A program made the translations under genes and the position numbers. From Rhodobacteraceae bacterium 63075 (lineage in GTDB: Bacteria; Pseudomonadota; Alphaproteobacteria; Rhodobacterales; Rhodobacteraceae): a stretch of 64,000 bases of DNA. Below, one piece after another: positions 17,804 to 26,762 of the stretch (positions are counted from its first letter, which is position 1; every line of letters starts with the position of its first letter). The stretch covers positions 62,001 through 126,000 of the forward strand of contig QVMW01000010.1 in the NCBI GenBank assembly GCA_003417655.1, written 5' to 3'. The notes beneath the pieces were generated by a model that ran no database searches, was not told the DNA's origin, and was given only the letters and a program-made list of their open reading frames with translations.

Positions 17804-18406
17804 TCAGTTCGAGGCGATTTGCGCGTCTTCATGCGGCTCGGAAAGCAGGAAGTCGGCGATATAGGCGACACGGCCGCTCTCGAGAACGCGCAGCTTGACC
17901 CAGCCGGAGCCGTCATCGGCGATCACCTCGACCTCATCGCCACGGCTCAGGCCGCCGGTGCGGGGGTAGCCCACGCCCGGCCCGTTGCGCAGGTTGACGC
18001 GGCTTGCCGTGACTTCGCGGATGTCCTCTTGCGGCGGAGCCTCCGCGCGCGGCTGGACGATGCTCTCGGCAAGCGCGGTGAGCTTGTCGGCTTTTTCCAC
18101 GTCGATCACCGGCTGGCTGAGGGTGACGGGTGCAGGCTTTTCAGGCGCCCGGGCCGATGCAAGATCCTTCCCGCCCGAAGCGGCAAGAACGAGCGTGCTG
18201 CTGCCCGGCTCCTGCGCGGTTTGCGCCGGCGCTGCATCCTGTGGCTTTGACCGGGTGAGGGCTGTCTGCGGTTGCGCCCCGGCGGCGCGGCGCTCGGCCA
18301 TGACCTGCTGGCGCGAGCCGTCGGAGGGGCGGTAGTCAGCTCCGCCGCTCAGCTCGTAGAATGCGAACCCCAGAAACCCGAAAGTCACCAACATAAACCG
18401 CCACAT
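17804..18406 (-). CDS. SH3-domain protein with N-terminal membrane anchor
   Basis: 200 residues. Residues 3-20 (RFMLVTFGFLGFAFYEL) form a membrane anchor. A low-complexity Ala/Pro linker runs to about 125. A bacterial SH3 domain at about 130-185 shows ASRVNLRNGPGVGYPRTGGLSRGD and SGWVKLRV. Such proteins bind peptidoglycan or other envelope parts from the periplasmic side. No enzymatic domain is visible. The function is unassigned. Confidence 0.75.
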   Translation of the reverse strand: MWRFMLVTFGFLGFAFYELSGGADYRPSDGSRQQVMAERRAAGAQPQTALTRSKPQDAAPAQTAQEPGSSTLVLAASGGKDLASARAPEKPAPVTLSQPVIDVEKADKLTALAESIVQPRAEAPPQEDIREVTASRVNLRNGPGVGYPRTGGLSRGDEVEVIADDGSGWVKLRVLESGRVAYIADFLLSEPHEDAQIASN

Positions 18407-18499
18407 TGCGAAACCCCTTTTCGCAGAAATCTGACACCACTCGTGAAACCCTTCACTCGGCGGAGTTTAGCCGATTCGCGCGTCGATGTGGGGGGAAAG

Positions 18500-18650
18500 T
18501 GAGTCCATTTGTCCCCCGGGGGTCATTTTGGCAACGTCCCGGTCGTGACATGGACTCAAAATGCGCAGCATTTAAGCCCTGACACTCCGGTAGGTTCGCG
18601 CCCGCCCTTGGGGGCGGGGTCGGGCGCGAACCGGATCGCGGGGCGATCCG
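18500..18650. repeat. hairpin cluster between tonB and the SH3 gene
   Basis: Three structures lie in the 292-bp gap 18407-18698. TGAGTCCAT (18500-18508) pairs with ATGGACTCA (18550-18558) and encloses the palindrome CCCCCGGGGG. GGTTCGCGCCCG (18593-18604) pairs with CGGGCGCGAACC (18621-18632). CGGATCGC (18632-18639) pairs with GCGATCCG (18643-18650). The last two lie 50-100 bases past the tonB stop and probably end the cobalamin operon. Confidence 0.6.
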
Positions 18651-18698
18651 GGGGAATCTTCGACCAATGGTGCGGACTTGGGACTCGGGGGAGTAGCG

Positions 18699-19538
18699 TC
18701 AGTTGCGGGTGAAGGTGACCGGCAGGTTGAAGCTGTATTGCGCGCGCCCCAGCCCCTCCGGCGCAGCGGCGTAGCGCGCGCGCCTGACGGCCCTGACGGC
18801 AGCCTTGTCGAGGGCGCTGCTGCCGGAGGAGCGGAGGACCGCGACACCGGCGAGGCGGCCCGCGCGCGTGACGGTGAGGCGCAGCACGGTCTTGCCGCTG
18901 GCCGTGGTGCCGGAAGGATAGCGCTTGCGGCGTTCGACCTGGTTGCGGATCGACGCGCCCCAGCGAGCCATGAGGCTTTGGCGCTCTGCGGCGGACAGGC
19001 TGGCGCTTTGCCGGGTCTTGGTGTTGCCCGCGTTCCGGCCCTCTGTCCCGCCTTTGGCCTTCTTTGCGCTTGATGCTTTCGAGGCCGCCTGACTCTGGCG
19101 CGGCGTCGGCGCAGGCGTCTTCTCTGGTCGCGTCCGGGGGCGCGGCGAGCTTTTGGGCGCGTGTTCGGCGAGGCTCGGCTCGGCCGATTGCGTGTCGATC
19201 CGCGGCGCGGCGTCGGGGGCGGCGGGGCTCTTCGGGATCGCCTGCACCGATGGCAGGGTGTTTTGCGGCTGAGGCTGCGCGGGCGTCGGCATCGACAGGC
19301 TTTGCGATGGCGCGGCGGGTGCCTGCTTGGGCATGGCCACCGCCTGCATCGCTTCCGTGGGGCGGCTCCAGGCCGCCACCTGCGCGGCCATGCTGTCAGA
19401 GGCGGCGATGAGCGTGACGCTCGCCTCGCCGCCGGAGCCCTGTGACTGCACGCCCGGCAGGCCGAACTGAAGGGCCGCGCCGACATGCACCGAGGCGGCG
19501 AGGCCGATGAAGGCCAGGAATTCGACAGCCCGCGTCAT
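18699..19538 (-). CDS. tonB: TonB-like energy transducer
   Basis: 279 residues. An N-terminal membrane anchor (VEFLAFIGLAASVHVGAAL) is followed by a Pro/Ala/Lys-rich periplasmic spacer to about 190. The TonB C-terminal domain then shows QVERRKRYPSG, GKTVLRLTVTRAGRLAGVAV and SSGSSALDKAAVRAVRRARY. It would pass proton-motive energy to the outer-membrane BtuB encoded in the same operon. Its start overlaps the preceding exbD by four bases, and it is the last gene of the operon. Confidence 0.9.
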   Translation of the reverse strand: MTRAVEFLAFIGLAASVHVGAALQFGLPGVQSQGSGGEASVTLIAASDSMAAQVAAWSRPTEAMQAVAMPKQAPAAPSQSLSMPTPAQPQPQNTLPSVQAIPKSPAAPDAAPRIDTQSAEPSLAEHAPKSSPRPRTRPEKTPAPTPRQSQAASKASSAKKAKGGTEGRNAGNTKTRQSASLSAAERQSLMARWGASIRNQVERRKRYPSGTTASGKTVLRLTVTRAGRLAGVAVLRSSGSSALDKAAVRAVRRARYAAAPEGLGRAQYSFNLPVTFTRN

Positions 19539-19921
19539 TCCGGCTCCGTCGCGAGCTGCACGCGCGCGAAGCCGAGGGCGGAGATGCGCGCGATGACGGC
19601 GGCCAGCTCGGCGGCGGGCAGGGCCCCGTCGGCGCGGATCAGAACCGTGGTTTGGTCAGCGTCAGGCCGCTCGGACAGCCTGTCCCAGACGGCGCTGCCG
19701 CGCAGCTCCCCGAGGGCGATCTCGCCTTCGGCGGAGATATGCAGGCGCAGATCGCCCTCAGGGGCCGCGCCGCGTTCGGCAACGGGCGGGCGCACGTCGA
19801 GGGGCGGCGGGGCCACGATCTGCGCGCTCATCAGGAAGAAGACCAGCAACAGGAAGACCACGTTGATCATCGGCAGGGCCGGTTCCGACTGGCGGCGCGG
19901 CTTCGGCTCGGAGAAATCCAT
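19535..19921 (-). CDS. exbD: ExbD-like protein lacking the membrane aspartate
   Basis: 128 residues: a short basic N terminus, one membrane segment and a periplasmic domain. The segment reads LPMINVVFLLLVFFLM. Asn20, codon AAC, stands where ExbD proteins have the aspartate needed for proton flow (E. coli Asp25). The periplasmic domain keeps IALGELRGSAVW and TTVLIRADGALP. It lies four bases after the first exbD and overlaps tonB by four. It may act as the non-protonating partner in an ExbD heterodimer. Being non-functional is the alternative. Confidence 0.88.
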   Translation of the reverse strand: MDFSEPKPRRQSEPALPMINVVFLLLVFFLMSAQIVAPPPLDVRPPVAERGAAPEGDLRLHISAEGEIALGELRGSAVWDRLSERPDADQTTVLIRADGALPAAELAAVIARISALGFARVQLATEPE

Positions 19922-19925
19922 CGCG

Positions 19926-20303
19926 CTACTCCACCAGCACCAGCCGCGTGAACCCGGCGGCCGTGAGGCGCTGGGCGAGGTCCGTCAGGCGCTGCACATC
20001 GGCGCCTTGCGCGGCGCGCAGCACGATCGCGTCGTCTTGCAGCTCCATTAGCGGCTCCAGCGCCTGTGCCAGCTCGGCCTCTTCCAGCGGCGCGCCGTTG
20101 AGGAGCACCCCACCCGGCAGCAGGGTGACGAGGCGCGGCGGGCCGTCATACCCCTCCGCGCCGCCTGCCTGCGCCATGTCGAGCGCCGTCTCGCGCCCGA
20201 ATTGAGCGGCCAGCATGAAGAAGACCAGCAGCAGGAACACCACGTCGATGAGCGGTGTCAGCGCCGGTTTGCGACGCGCGCGGGGGTGCGCGAAGGCGAA
20301 CAT
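19926..20303 (-). CDS. exbD: ExbD biopolymer transport protein
   Basis: 125 residues. The start at 20303 ([13 protein letters not shown]) is set by an overlap with the exbB stop. The membrane segment LTPLIDVVFLLLVFFML keeps the essential Asp20, unlike the exbD that follows. The periplasmic domain includes GGVLLNGAPLEE and DDAIVLRAAQGADVQ. With ExbB it forms the inner-membrane proton channel that powers TonB. Confidence 0.92.
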   Translation of the reverse strand: MFAFAHPRARRKPALTPLIDVVFLLLVFFMLAAQFGRETALDMAQAGGAEGYDGPPRLVTLLPGGVLLNGAPLEEAELAQALEPLMELQDDAIVLRAAQGADVQRLTDLAQRLTAAGFTRLVLVE

Positions 20304-20956
20304 CAGCCGTGCCGCGCCTTGAGCTTGGGCGTCGGGGCGGGGGCCGTGAAGACGCGCGTGGCCGCGTCCTCCATGTCGGCCTGCACACGGTCGGCGATGC
20401 TTTCGATCCAGGTGAGCGCCATGGAGGCCGGGATGGCCACGGCCATGCCCGCCGCCGTGGTCAGAAGGGCCTCCCAGATGCCCCCGGCCAGAACCGATGG
20501 ATCGGCCTGGTTGCCGCTCGTCTGCAAGGCCTGGAAGGCGGCGATCATGCCCAGCACCGTGCCCAGCAGGCCGATGAGCGGCGCGATTGTGGCAATGAGC
20601 TCCAGCGCGCGCAGCCCTGAGCGCGCGTCGCGCAGCAAGGCCTTTGCCACGCGCGTGGTCTCCTCGCGGGCCTCGGCATCCGAGAGCCATTCGCTGCGGT
20701 GATTGCACATGGCCGCGTGGGCCAGCGTCGCGCGCAGGCTCGCCTGGCCGGCGAGGGCGTTCACCGCCTTGTCGCGGCGTCCGTTGCACCAATCGCCGAG
20801 CGCCGCCTCGGTGCGCGCGCCGGACCAGGCCCCCATGCGCCAGAGCCGCCAGACCTTCCACAGGATGATCGCCAGTGTCAGCACCGAGAGCACGGCGATC
20901 ACCCACAGGGCGATGCCGCCGCGTTCGAGGAATGTGAAGAGCCCCTGCATATCCAT
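20303..20956 (-). CDS. exbB: ExbB / MotA-TolQ-ExbB family proton channel
   Basis: 217 residues with three membrane segments: [20 protein letters not shown] near the N terminus, then [21 protein letters not shown] and [20 protein letters not shown]. The last two carry the family motifs and the polar Thr residues lining the channel. The start MDMQGLF at 20956 leaves only one base after the cbiZ stop. It works with the two ExbD proteins and TonB, all in this operon. Confidence 0.93.
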   Translation of the reverse strand: MDMQGLFTFLERGGIALWVIAVLSVLTLAIILWKVWRLWRMGAWSGARTEAALGDWCNGRRDKAVNALAGQASLRATLAHAAMCNHRSEWLSDAEAREETTRVAKALLRDARSGLRALELIATIAPLIGLLGTVLGMIAAFQALQTSGNQADPSVLAGGIWEALLTTAAGMAVAIPASMALTWIESIADRVQADMEDAATRVFTAPAPTPKLKARHG

Positions 20957-20957
20957 C

Positions 20958-21665
20958 CTACCCGTCCTTTCCGTCCGCCATGGGGCCGATAGGGCCCGCG
21001 CCGCGCGGCATGGGCTGCGCGCCCCTGCCATATGTTTGCATCCAGTCCCGCGCCCCGCGCGACACGGCCTCGTAGACGGCGCGGCCCGCTGCCTCGCCGA
21101 TCTCAGTGTGCAGACCGGCATAGGGCCTGTCACCCCCGTGGCTGGCCACGGCCACGCAATCGGTGCCGGTTCCGGTGGCCACGCCCGTGGGCAGGGCAAG
21201 CCCCGCATCCATCACGGCCGCCGTGCGCGCCTGCACGGCGATGCTCATGGCTTCCAGCAGGGCGGCCTCGGTCATGGCGCTGTTCAGCCTCAGGGCGACA
21301 TTGATCGTGCCCCAATCGGCCCCGGCGCGGTCCAGCCGCTGACCCACGCGCTCGGCATTGGACAGGCCGGTCGTGGCCACGGCATGGGCCGAGGCGCCCC
21401 CGACCTGCGCGGTCTGCTCGGTATAGCAGCGAATGTCGCGCGAGGTCAGGAAGGTCACGGCATCATCCGCTCCGCGCGCCGCCAGCTCGCCCGAGAGCCA
21501 TGTGGCGACATCGAACTGAGGCGTGAGGTCCGCATTGCGCACCTCGCGCCAGAGGATGCGGCGGGTGCGGGTAAAGCCGGGGCGCAGCATCGCCCAGCTC
21601 AGCACCTGCATCTCGGTGCCGAGGTCAAACTCCATCCAGGGGCCGGAGAGGGTGACAGGGGTCAT
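20958..21665 (-). CDS. cbiZ: adenosylcobinamide amidohydrolase CbiZ
   Basis: 235 residues. Visible family features are the segment [36 protein letters not shown], the Thr/Ser-rich [14 protein letters not shown] and [23 protein letters not shown]. CbiZ removes the aminopropanol side chain of adenosylcobinamide or pseudocobalamin, so that the corrinoid can be rebuilt into the cell's own cobalamin. Its place between the ABC ATPase and exbB means import and remodelling of foreign corrinoids are expressed together. Its start overlaps the btuD stop by four bases. Confidence 0.88.
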   Translation of the reverse strand: MTPVTLSGPWMEFDLGTEMQVLSWAMLRPGFTRTRRILWREVRNADLTPQFDVATWLSGELAARGADDAVTFLTSRDIRCYTEQTAQVGGASAHAVATTGLSNAERVGQRLDRAGADWGTINVALRLNSAMTEAALLEAMSIAVQARTAAVMDAGLALPTGVATGTGTDCVAVASHGGDRPYAGLHTEIGEAAGRAVYEAVSRGARDWMQTYGRGAQPMPRGAGPIGPMADGKDG

Positions 21666-22435
21666 CGGATTACGTCCAGTGGCTGGTAGACGAGGCCTTC
21701 GCCGGTGCGCTGGCAGAAGGCCGTGATGCTGAAAACCTGTGCGAGCCGCTCGGGCGTGAGGACGTCTTCGGGCGCGCCGTCGGCGACCACGGTGCCCTCG
21801 CTCATGAGGATGAGGCGCGTGCAATGGCGCGCGGCGAGGCCGAGATCGTGCAGCGAGACCAGCAGGGATTTGCCCTGCCGCGCGAGGCCCGCGAAGGTCT
21901 GCATCGTGGCGATCTGGTGGGCCGGGTCCAGCCCGGCAATGGGCTCGTCGGCCAAGAGAAGCGGCGTGTCCTGCGCCAGCGCGCGGGCGATGAGAACCCG
22001 GGCCTGCTCGCCGCCCGAGAGCTGCGTCGCCGGGCGGTGGCGCATCTCGGTGAGCTCCATCCGCTCCAGCGCGGCCTCGACATGCCGCCTGTCTTCGGCG
22101 GAGGGTTTTTGCAGCCCGCCCAGATGTGGCGTGCGCCCGAGCATCACCACCGATCGCACCTCGATCGGCCAGGCGATCTCGCGCATCTGCGGCATCCAGG
22201 CGGCCTGCGCGGCGCGCGCAGCCTGCGGCAGCGCGGCGAGGCTGCTTTCGCCCTCATGCGGCAGGAGCCCGAGGAGGGCGCGCATCAGCGTCGTCTTGCC
22301 CGCCCCGTTCGCGCCGACGAGCCCGACGAACTCGCCGGGGGCGATGTCGAAGGCGACGTCGCGCAGCACGGTCTTGCCCTGAAGCGTGACCGAAAGCTGC
22401 GAGACAGAAAGCGCGCTATCCGGAAGAGCCGTCAA
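21662..22435 (-). CDS. btuD: cobalamin ABC transporter ATPase
   Basis: 257 residues, one ABC ATPase domain. Walker A is GANGAGKT at 41-48, the signature is QLSGGEQARVLIARAL, Walker B is LLLADEPIAGLDP, and the switch histidine lies in LVSLHDLGLAARH. It belongs to the FecE/BtuD group that drives iron-siderophore or cobalamin uptake. The riboswitch and cbiZ point to corrinoids. Four-base overlaps on both sides couple it to btuC and cbiZ. Confidence 0.9.
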   Translation of the reverse strand: MTALPDSALSVSQLSVTLQGKTVLRDVAFDIAPGEFVGLVGANGAGKTTLMRALLGLLPHEGESSLAALPQAARAAQAAWMPQMREIAWPIEVRSVVMLGRTPHLGGLQKPSAEDRRHVEAALERMELTEMRHRPATQLSGGEQARVLIARALAQDTPLLLADEPIAGLDPAHQIATMQTFAGLARQGKSLLVSLHDLGLAARHCTRLILMSEGTVVADGAPEDVLTPERLAQVFSITAFCQRTGEGLVYQPLDVIR

Positions 22436-23415
22436 AACCGTTCCTTTCGCAGCTTGAGGATCAGGTGCAGGAAGAGCGGCGCGCCGACGAGGGCGGTGAG
22501 CACGCCGAGCTTGAGGTCACGGTCCGGCAGGATCACGCGGGCGGCGATATCGGCGGCCAGGACCATCACCGCGCCGCCCAAAGCCGAGGCCCAGAGCAGG
22601 CGCGAGGGATGCGCGCCGACAAGCGGGCGCAGGATATGCGGCACGACGAGACCGACGAAGCCGATGGCCCCGGCAACGGCCGTGCCCGCGCCGACGACGC
22701 AGGACGTGCCCAGCACCAGCAGGAGCCGCAGGCGGCTGACATGGATGCCCATGGCCTGCGCCGCGTCCTCGCCCAGCGTCAGCGCGTCCAGCCCGCGCCC
22801 CAGCGTGGCCAGCAGCGCCATGCCGACAATCATGAAGGGCAGCGCCAGCCAGACATGCGTCATTGACCGGTCCTCGAGCGAGCCCATCATCCAGAAGACG
22901 ATCTCGCTCGCCGCGAAGGGGTTGGGCGAGAGGTTGAGCACCAGCGAGGTCAGCGCCGCGGCGAGGGCGGAGACGGCGATCCCGGCGAGGATCAGCGTGA
23001 GCGATGTGCCGCGCGGGCCGGCCAGCGCCATGACCAGCAGCACCGCCAGCAACGCCCCGGCGAGCGCGGCGAGCGGCAGGCCGAGCGCGAAGCTCGCCGA
23101 AAGCCCCGTCTGAATCGCGATCACGGCGCCGAGGGCGGCGGAGCCGGAGACGCCGATCAGGCCCGGCTCGGCCAGCGGGTTGCGCAGGTAGCCTTGCATC
23201 GCGGCCCCCGCGAGCCCGAGGCTGGCCCCGATCATCACCGCCAGCAGGGCGCGCGGCAGGCGGATCTCGCGCATGACGAGGGTCACCGGGCTGTCGCCGC
23301 CCTGCATCAGCCCCCGCAGGCTCTCGGCGAGGCCGAGCCCTGCCGGGCCGATCAGCAGGGAGCCCGCGAAGAGCAGCAGGGCAAGGAGCGCAAGGGGAGC
23401 GAGAACGCGGCTCAT
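22432..23415 (-). CDS. btuC: cobalamin ABC transporter permease
   Basis: 327 residues with about ten membrane segments, FecCD/BtuC family. Typical motifs are REIRLPRALLAVMIGASLGLAGAAMQG near the N terminus, LAEPGLIGVSGSAALGAV, and FVGLVVPHILRPLVGAHPSRLL in the last third, which contacts the ATPase. It forms the inner-membrane channel for corrinoids. Start and stop overlap its neighbours by four bases each. Confidence 0.92.
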   Translation of the reverse strand: MSRVLAPLALLALLLFAGSLLIGPAGLGLAESLRGLMQGGDSPVTLVMREIRLPRALLAVMIGASLGLAGAAMQGYLRNPLAEPGLIGVSGSAALGAVIAIQTGLSASFALGLPLAALAGALLAVLLVMALAGPRGTSLTLILAGIAVSALAAALTSLVLNLSPNPFAASEIVFWMMGSLEDRSMTHVWLALPFMIVGMALLATLGRGLDALTLGEDAAQAMGIHVSRLRLLLVLGTSCVVGAGTAVAGAIGFVGLVVPHILRPLVGAHPSRLLWASALGGAVMVLAADIAARVILPDRDLKLGVLTALVGAPLFLHLILKLRKERF

Positions 23416-24287
23416 GGCTGCGCCCCCGTCATCTCGCGGCGGACCTCGGCCAGCCGCGCGGCTGCGTCCAGAACACGCGGCGTGCCGCAGACCCAGTCAT
23501 GATCGGTGACCGCCGTGGAGGTGCGCCCCTCTTTTAGCGCCTTGACCGCCGGATGCGCCATCACCGCTTCGGCGCGCGAGCCGCCGGGATAGGGGGTCGA
23601 AGTGATCACGAGGTCGGGGTCGGTCAGGGCCAGCACTTCGAGCGGCATCTTCCGGCCGAAGTGATAGCCCGCTTCCTGGGCCGCGTTGCGAAAACCGGCC
23701 AGCTCCAGAATGTCATGGGCCAGCGAGCCTTCTCCCGAGGTGTGCCCGTTGGCGTAGTAGAGCAGCGCGCTGGGGCGCTTGCCGCGATCCGCCGCAAGAG
23801 CCGCGCGGCGCGCCTCGAAATCGGCGATCATGGCCTTGGCCCGTGACGTGCGGTGCAGCGCTCTCCCCATTTTGGCCAGTTGTGTCGTGACACCGTCCAG
23901 CGACGAGGTGATACCAAAGACTTCCACGCGGATGCCGAGCCCGCGCAGCATGTCGAGTGTCGTCTGCGGCGTGTAGTCTCCGGCCAGCACGAGATCGGGT
24001 TGCATCAGGTAGATCTCCTCGGCCTGACCGGAATTGATGTGATAGTCCCGCGCCGCTTCGGCCATGGGCGAGACATGGGGGTCGAGCGCGATGCGCGAGA
24101 CCGACAGGAGCTGGCCTTCGGCGGCCAGCATCATGGCGAGCTGGTCGGTGCACAGGTTCATCGACACGACGCGCTCGGGCGCCCCGGCCTGAGCGGCCGG
24201 CACCGCGCAGAGCAAGGCCGCGCTCGTCACGAGAACGCGCGCGGCCAGCGTCTTGATATGCTCAAAAATCCGCACGAAGCCCGACAT
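23412..24287 (-). CDS. btuF: periplasmic cobalamin-binding protein
   Basis: About 291 residues. After a short lead, LAARVLVTSAALLCAVPAAQA is a signal peptide. The mature protein has two lobes of the class III binding-protein fold: RVVSMNLCTDQLAMMLA, then QPDLVLAGDYTPQTTLDMLRGLG, and in the C lobe LTDPDLVITSTPYPGG. It would bring corrinoids from BtuB to BtuC. The ATG at 24287 lies 26 bases inside the end of btuB and has no good ribosome site, so translational coupling is likely. GTG 24275 is an alternative start. Confidence 0.87.
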   Translation of the reverse strand: MSGFVRIFEHIKTLAARVLVTSAALLCAVPAAQAGAPERVVSMNLCTDQLAMMLAAEGQLLSVSRIALDPHVSPMAEAARDYHINSGQAEEIYLMQPDLVLAGDYTPQTTLDMLRGLGIRVEVFGITSSLDGVTTQLAKMGRALHRTSRAKAMIADFEARRAALAADRGKRPSALLYYANGHTSGEGSLAHDILELAGFRNAAQEAGYHFGRKMPLEVLALTDPDLVITSTPYPGGSRAEAVMAHPAVKALKEGRTSTAVTDHDWVCGTPRVLDAAARLAEVRREMTGAQP

Positions 24288-26226
24288 AGAGCGCGCGGCC
24301 GGATGTCCCGTATCCGGCGATCTGCTGGTATTGCTCGTCAAACACGTTGTTCACGGCGAGATAAGCCGTGGCGGTGTCGCTCAGCGCATAGTCGAGCCCC
24401 ATGTCGACGAGCGTGTAATCCGACATGGCCTGGGCCGGGAAGACGCCGGTGTCATCCGCGCGATCCGCGACATGGGTTACCGAGACCTGGCTGGTGAGGC
24501 GGTCGGAAAGCTCGGCTTCGAGATTGAGAAAGAGCTCGTGCCGCGCCCGGCGTGGCAGGCGCTCGCCAGCGGCGGTTGCGGTATCGAGATAGGTATAGGC
24601 CAGGGTCATGCCGAGGCGGTCCGAGAACCTGTGCGCCAGTTGCAGTTCCAGCCCCTGGAAGGTCGTGGTTCCGGGCTCGTTCTCGACTGTCGAGAAGGTC
24701 CCGGGATCGCAGGAAAAGTTCACGAAATCCACGGTGACGGGGCAGGGCGCGTAGCGCACGAGGTTGTCGACCCCCATGTGAAAGGCCGTCGTGCGGAGGG
24801 TGGTGTCACGGCTCAGGTCCAGGTCGAAGCCCAGCTCGACGCTCGTGCTCTCCTCCGGCTCGAGATCGGGATTGCCGAAATAGGGATAGAGCGGATCGGG
24901 AAATTCCGCGTAGAGCTCCGACGGCACCGGCGCGCGGAAGCCATTGGCCACCGAGCCGCGCAGCGTCAGCGCGTCGGTCGGGCGGTAGCTCAGGGCGAGC
25001 TTGCCTGTCGTTGCGCTGCCGAATTGCGAGTTGTCGTCATGGCGCAACGCCGCGATGACATCGATATCGGCGCGCGGACTGTAGACCGCTTCGGCGAAGA
25101 CCCCGCGGTTCGAGGTGCTGGCGCTGCCTCCGGGAATGGACGTGTCTTTCGATATGAGCTTTTCGTAATCCGCCCCGAAGGTGAGGCTGAGCTGTTCGTT
25201 CACGGCAACGCTCGATTGCCAGTCAAGCCGCTGCCGCTCGCCCTCGAACTGGCTGGTGAAGGGCTGAAAACTACCGGGCGCGACCGTGAGCGAATCCTGG
25301 CTGCGATCCACGTTGTAGAAGGAGAGCGAGGCCTCGTGCGTCCAGGCGCCGCCGGTGTCGATCTCGGTGAAGAGGCGCAGGCCGCGTTCGGTGCGTTCGC
25401 CGCGCTCGTCGCCGGGGGTGCCGTCGACGGGCCCTGCGCCCGTGCCTTCATCGAATTCCGACTCTGAGACCGAATAGAAGCCATTGAGCCCGACGCGCAC
25501 GGCATCGGAGGCCTGGTAGGCCAGGCCGAAGCTCAGGCGGTCACTGCGGTAGCTGTCGGCCTCTGTGTTGCCGGCGTTCTCATCGCCAGCCGAGAACCCG
25601 TCGCTTTGCGCGTGCGAGAGGCCGAAAGACAGGCTCAGATCGCCGAGGGTCTGGCTGTAGGAATAGGATCCGGCGAGAGTGCCGTAGCTGCCGAACATCA
25701 CTTCGCCCTGCTGCCGGGTCCCTTCGGGGTCATCGGCCTGGGGCAGGGTGAAAACATTGATGACGCCTGCGACGGCGGAGCTGCCATAGAGCGCGGATTG
25801 CGAGCCCTTCAGCACTTCAACGCGGCCGAGCCCGCCAGCGGACATGCCGCCGAAATTGCCGTATTGCCCGGAGGTCGAGGACGGGTCATTGACCTTGATC
25901 CCGTCAACATAGACCGCGCTGTAACGTTCGCTCGCCCCGCGAATGCGAATTTGCGTCGTGGTGCCCGGTGGGCCGCTTTGCTGCGTGCTGACCCCGGAGA
26001 GCCGTTGCAGGGCGGTGTTGAGCTGCAAATCACCGTTTTCGCCCACGGTTTCGCCATCACCGAGAACTTCGACAGAGGCGCCCGAGCGTTCCTTTTCGAT
26101 GGGCTGCGTGGTGGCGGTGACGACGATCGGGTCGAGATCGAAGGCGACGTCCTGGGCCGTTGCGACGGCGGGAGCTGTCGAGAGGGCGGTGCTTGTCAGA
26201 AGGGTGGCGAGCCTGTTGCGTGTCAT
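24262..26226 (-). CDS. btuB: TonB-dependent outer-membrane cobalamin receptor
   Basis: 654 residues. The start at 26226 has GGAGG seven bases upstream. Residues 1-25 form a signal peptide ending in ATAQ. The TonB box is LDPIVVTATTQ, followed by the plug domain with IRIRGASERYSAVYVDGIKV and VEVLKGSQSALYGSSAVAGV. The rest is a 22-strand barrel with terminal Phe. It would take up cobalamin or cobinamide. Expression is governed by a cobalamin riboswitch in its leader and it is the first gene of a nine-gene operon. Confidence 0.93.
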   Translation of the reverse strand: MTRNRLATLLTSTALSTAPAVATAQDVAFDLDPIVVTATTQPIEKERSGASVEVLGDGETVGENGDLQLNTALQRLSGVSTQQSGPPGTTTQIRIRGASERYSAVYVDGIKVNDPSSTSGQYGNFGGMSAGGLGRVEVLKGSQSALYGSSAVAGVINVFTLPQADDPEGTRQQGEVMFGSYGTLAGSYSYSQTLGDLSLSFGLSHAQSDGFSAGDENAGNTEADSYRSDRLSFGLAYQASDAVRVGLNGFYSVSESEFDEGTGAGPVDGTPGDERGERTERGLRLFTEIDTGGAWTHEASLSFYNVDRSQDSLTVAPGSFQPFTSQFEGERQRLDWQSSVAVNEQLSLTFGADYEKLISKDTSIPGGSASTSNRGVFAEAVYSPRADIDVIAALRHDDNSQFGSATTGKLALSYRPTDALTLRGSVANGFRAPVPSELYAEFPDPLYPYFGNPDLEPEESTSVELGFDLDLSRDTTLRTTAFHMGVDNLVRYAPCPVTVDFVNFSCDPGTFSTVENEPGTTTFQGLELQLAHRFSDRLGMTLAYTYLDTATAAGERLPRRARHELFLNLEAELSDRLTSQVSVTHVADRADDTGVFPAQAMSDYTLVDMGLDYALSDTATAYLAVNNVFDEQYQQIAGYGTSGRALYVGLRADF

Positions 26227-26240
26227 GTGTTGTCCTCCAT

Positions 26241-26295
26241 CCGCATCATGTGCGGTAGTCGTTTTGATTGACTGGCGGAAGACGGAGTCCGCCAG
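26241..26295 (-). promoter_or_regulatory. hairpins between riboswitch and btuB start
   Basis: On the minus strand, CTGGCGGA (26295-26288) pairs with TCCGCCAG (26279-26272), and further down CCGCA (26255-26251) pairs with TGCGG (26245-26241). The second ends just before GGAGGACAACAC and the ATG. They are candidates for the expression platform of the riboswitch. No T run follows the first hairpin, so control of translation seems more likely than termination. Confidence 0.45.
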
Positions 26296-26360
26296 CGGTG
26301 CAAGTAATGCCACCACGACGGAAGGTCCGTTGCCCATGACGCGCCCCGCGTCCGGACAGG

Positions 26361-26560
26361 GTGATCACTTCGGCAGGTCTCCTGACTCGCGGGTCGATGC
26401 TTGGCCGGGTCTTCCCACTGTGCCCTGCACAGAAGTGACATCATCCGACTTCGCTCGCCGCTTACAGTTGCGGGGGCAGTCACGGCATTGGCGGGTCTGA
26501 AACGCGCCGCACCGGTGTTCCCTATTACCCGGACGTTCTTGCCCGGACCGAAGTGGCCTG
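26361..26560 (-). ncRNA. cobalamin riboswitch
   Basis: Read on the minus strand, the leader begins near 26560 with GGCCACTTCGGTCCGGGCAA and shows GGGAACACCGGTG (near 26515). The B12-box region GACTGCCCCCGCAACTGTAA is near 26480-26461. GTGGGAAGACCCGG (near 26415) follows, and the closing segment GAGTCAGGAGACCTGCCG lies near 26388-26371. These are the conserved parts of the cobalamin aptamer in the right order and spacing. It precedes btuB and should turn the operon off when adenosylcobalamin is plentiful. Confidence 0.95.
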
Positions 26561-26762
26561 TGTCTATTGCAAGTGATTTAACATGGAAAGAAAAAAATCG
26601 ACGTGGCGTCACGTGATATTGCGCAGGTGCCACGCGGCACCGGGCAGGCACCCGGCACCCTTTCGAAAACGGGAGGCTCGAGCGATCCTATCACCGTTTC
26701 AGACCCGTCACAGAGCGCTTTAGGGGTTCCCAAAGCCGCCAATATGATTCAGAAAACAGCGC

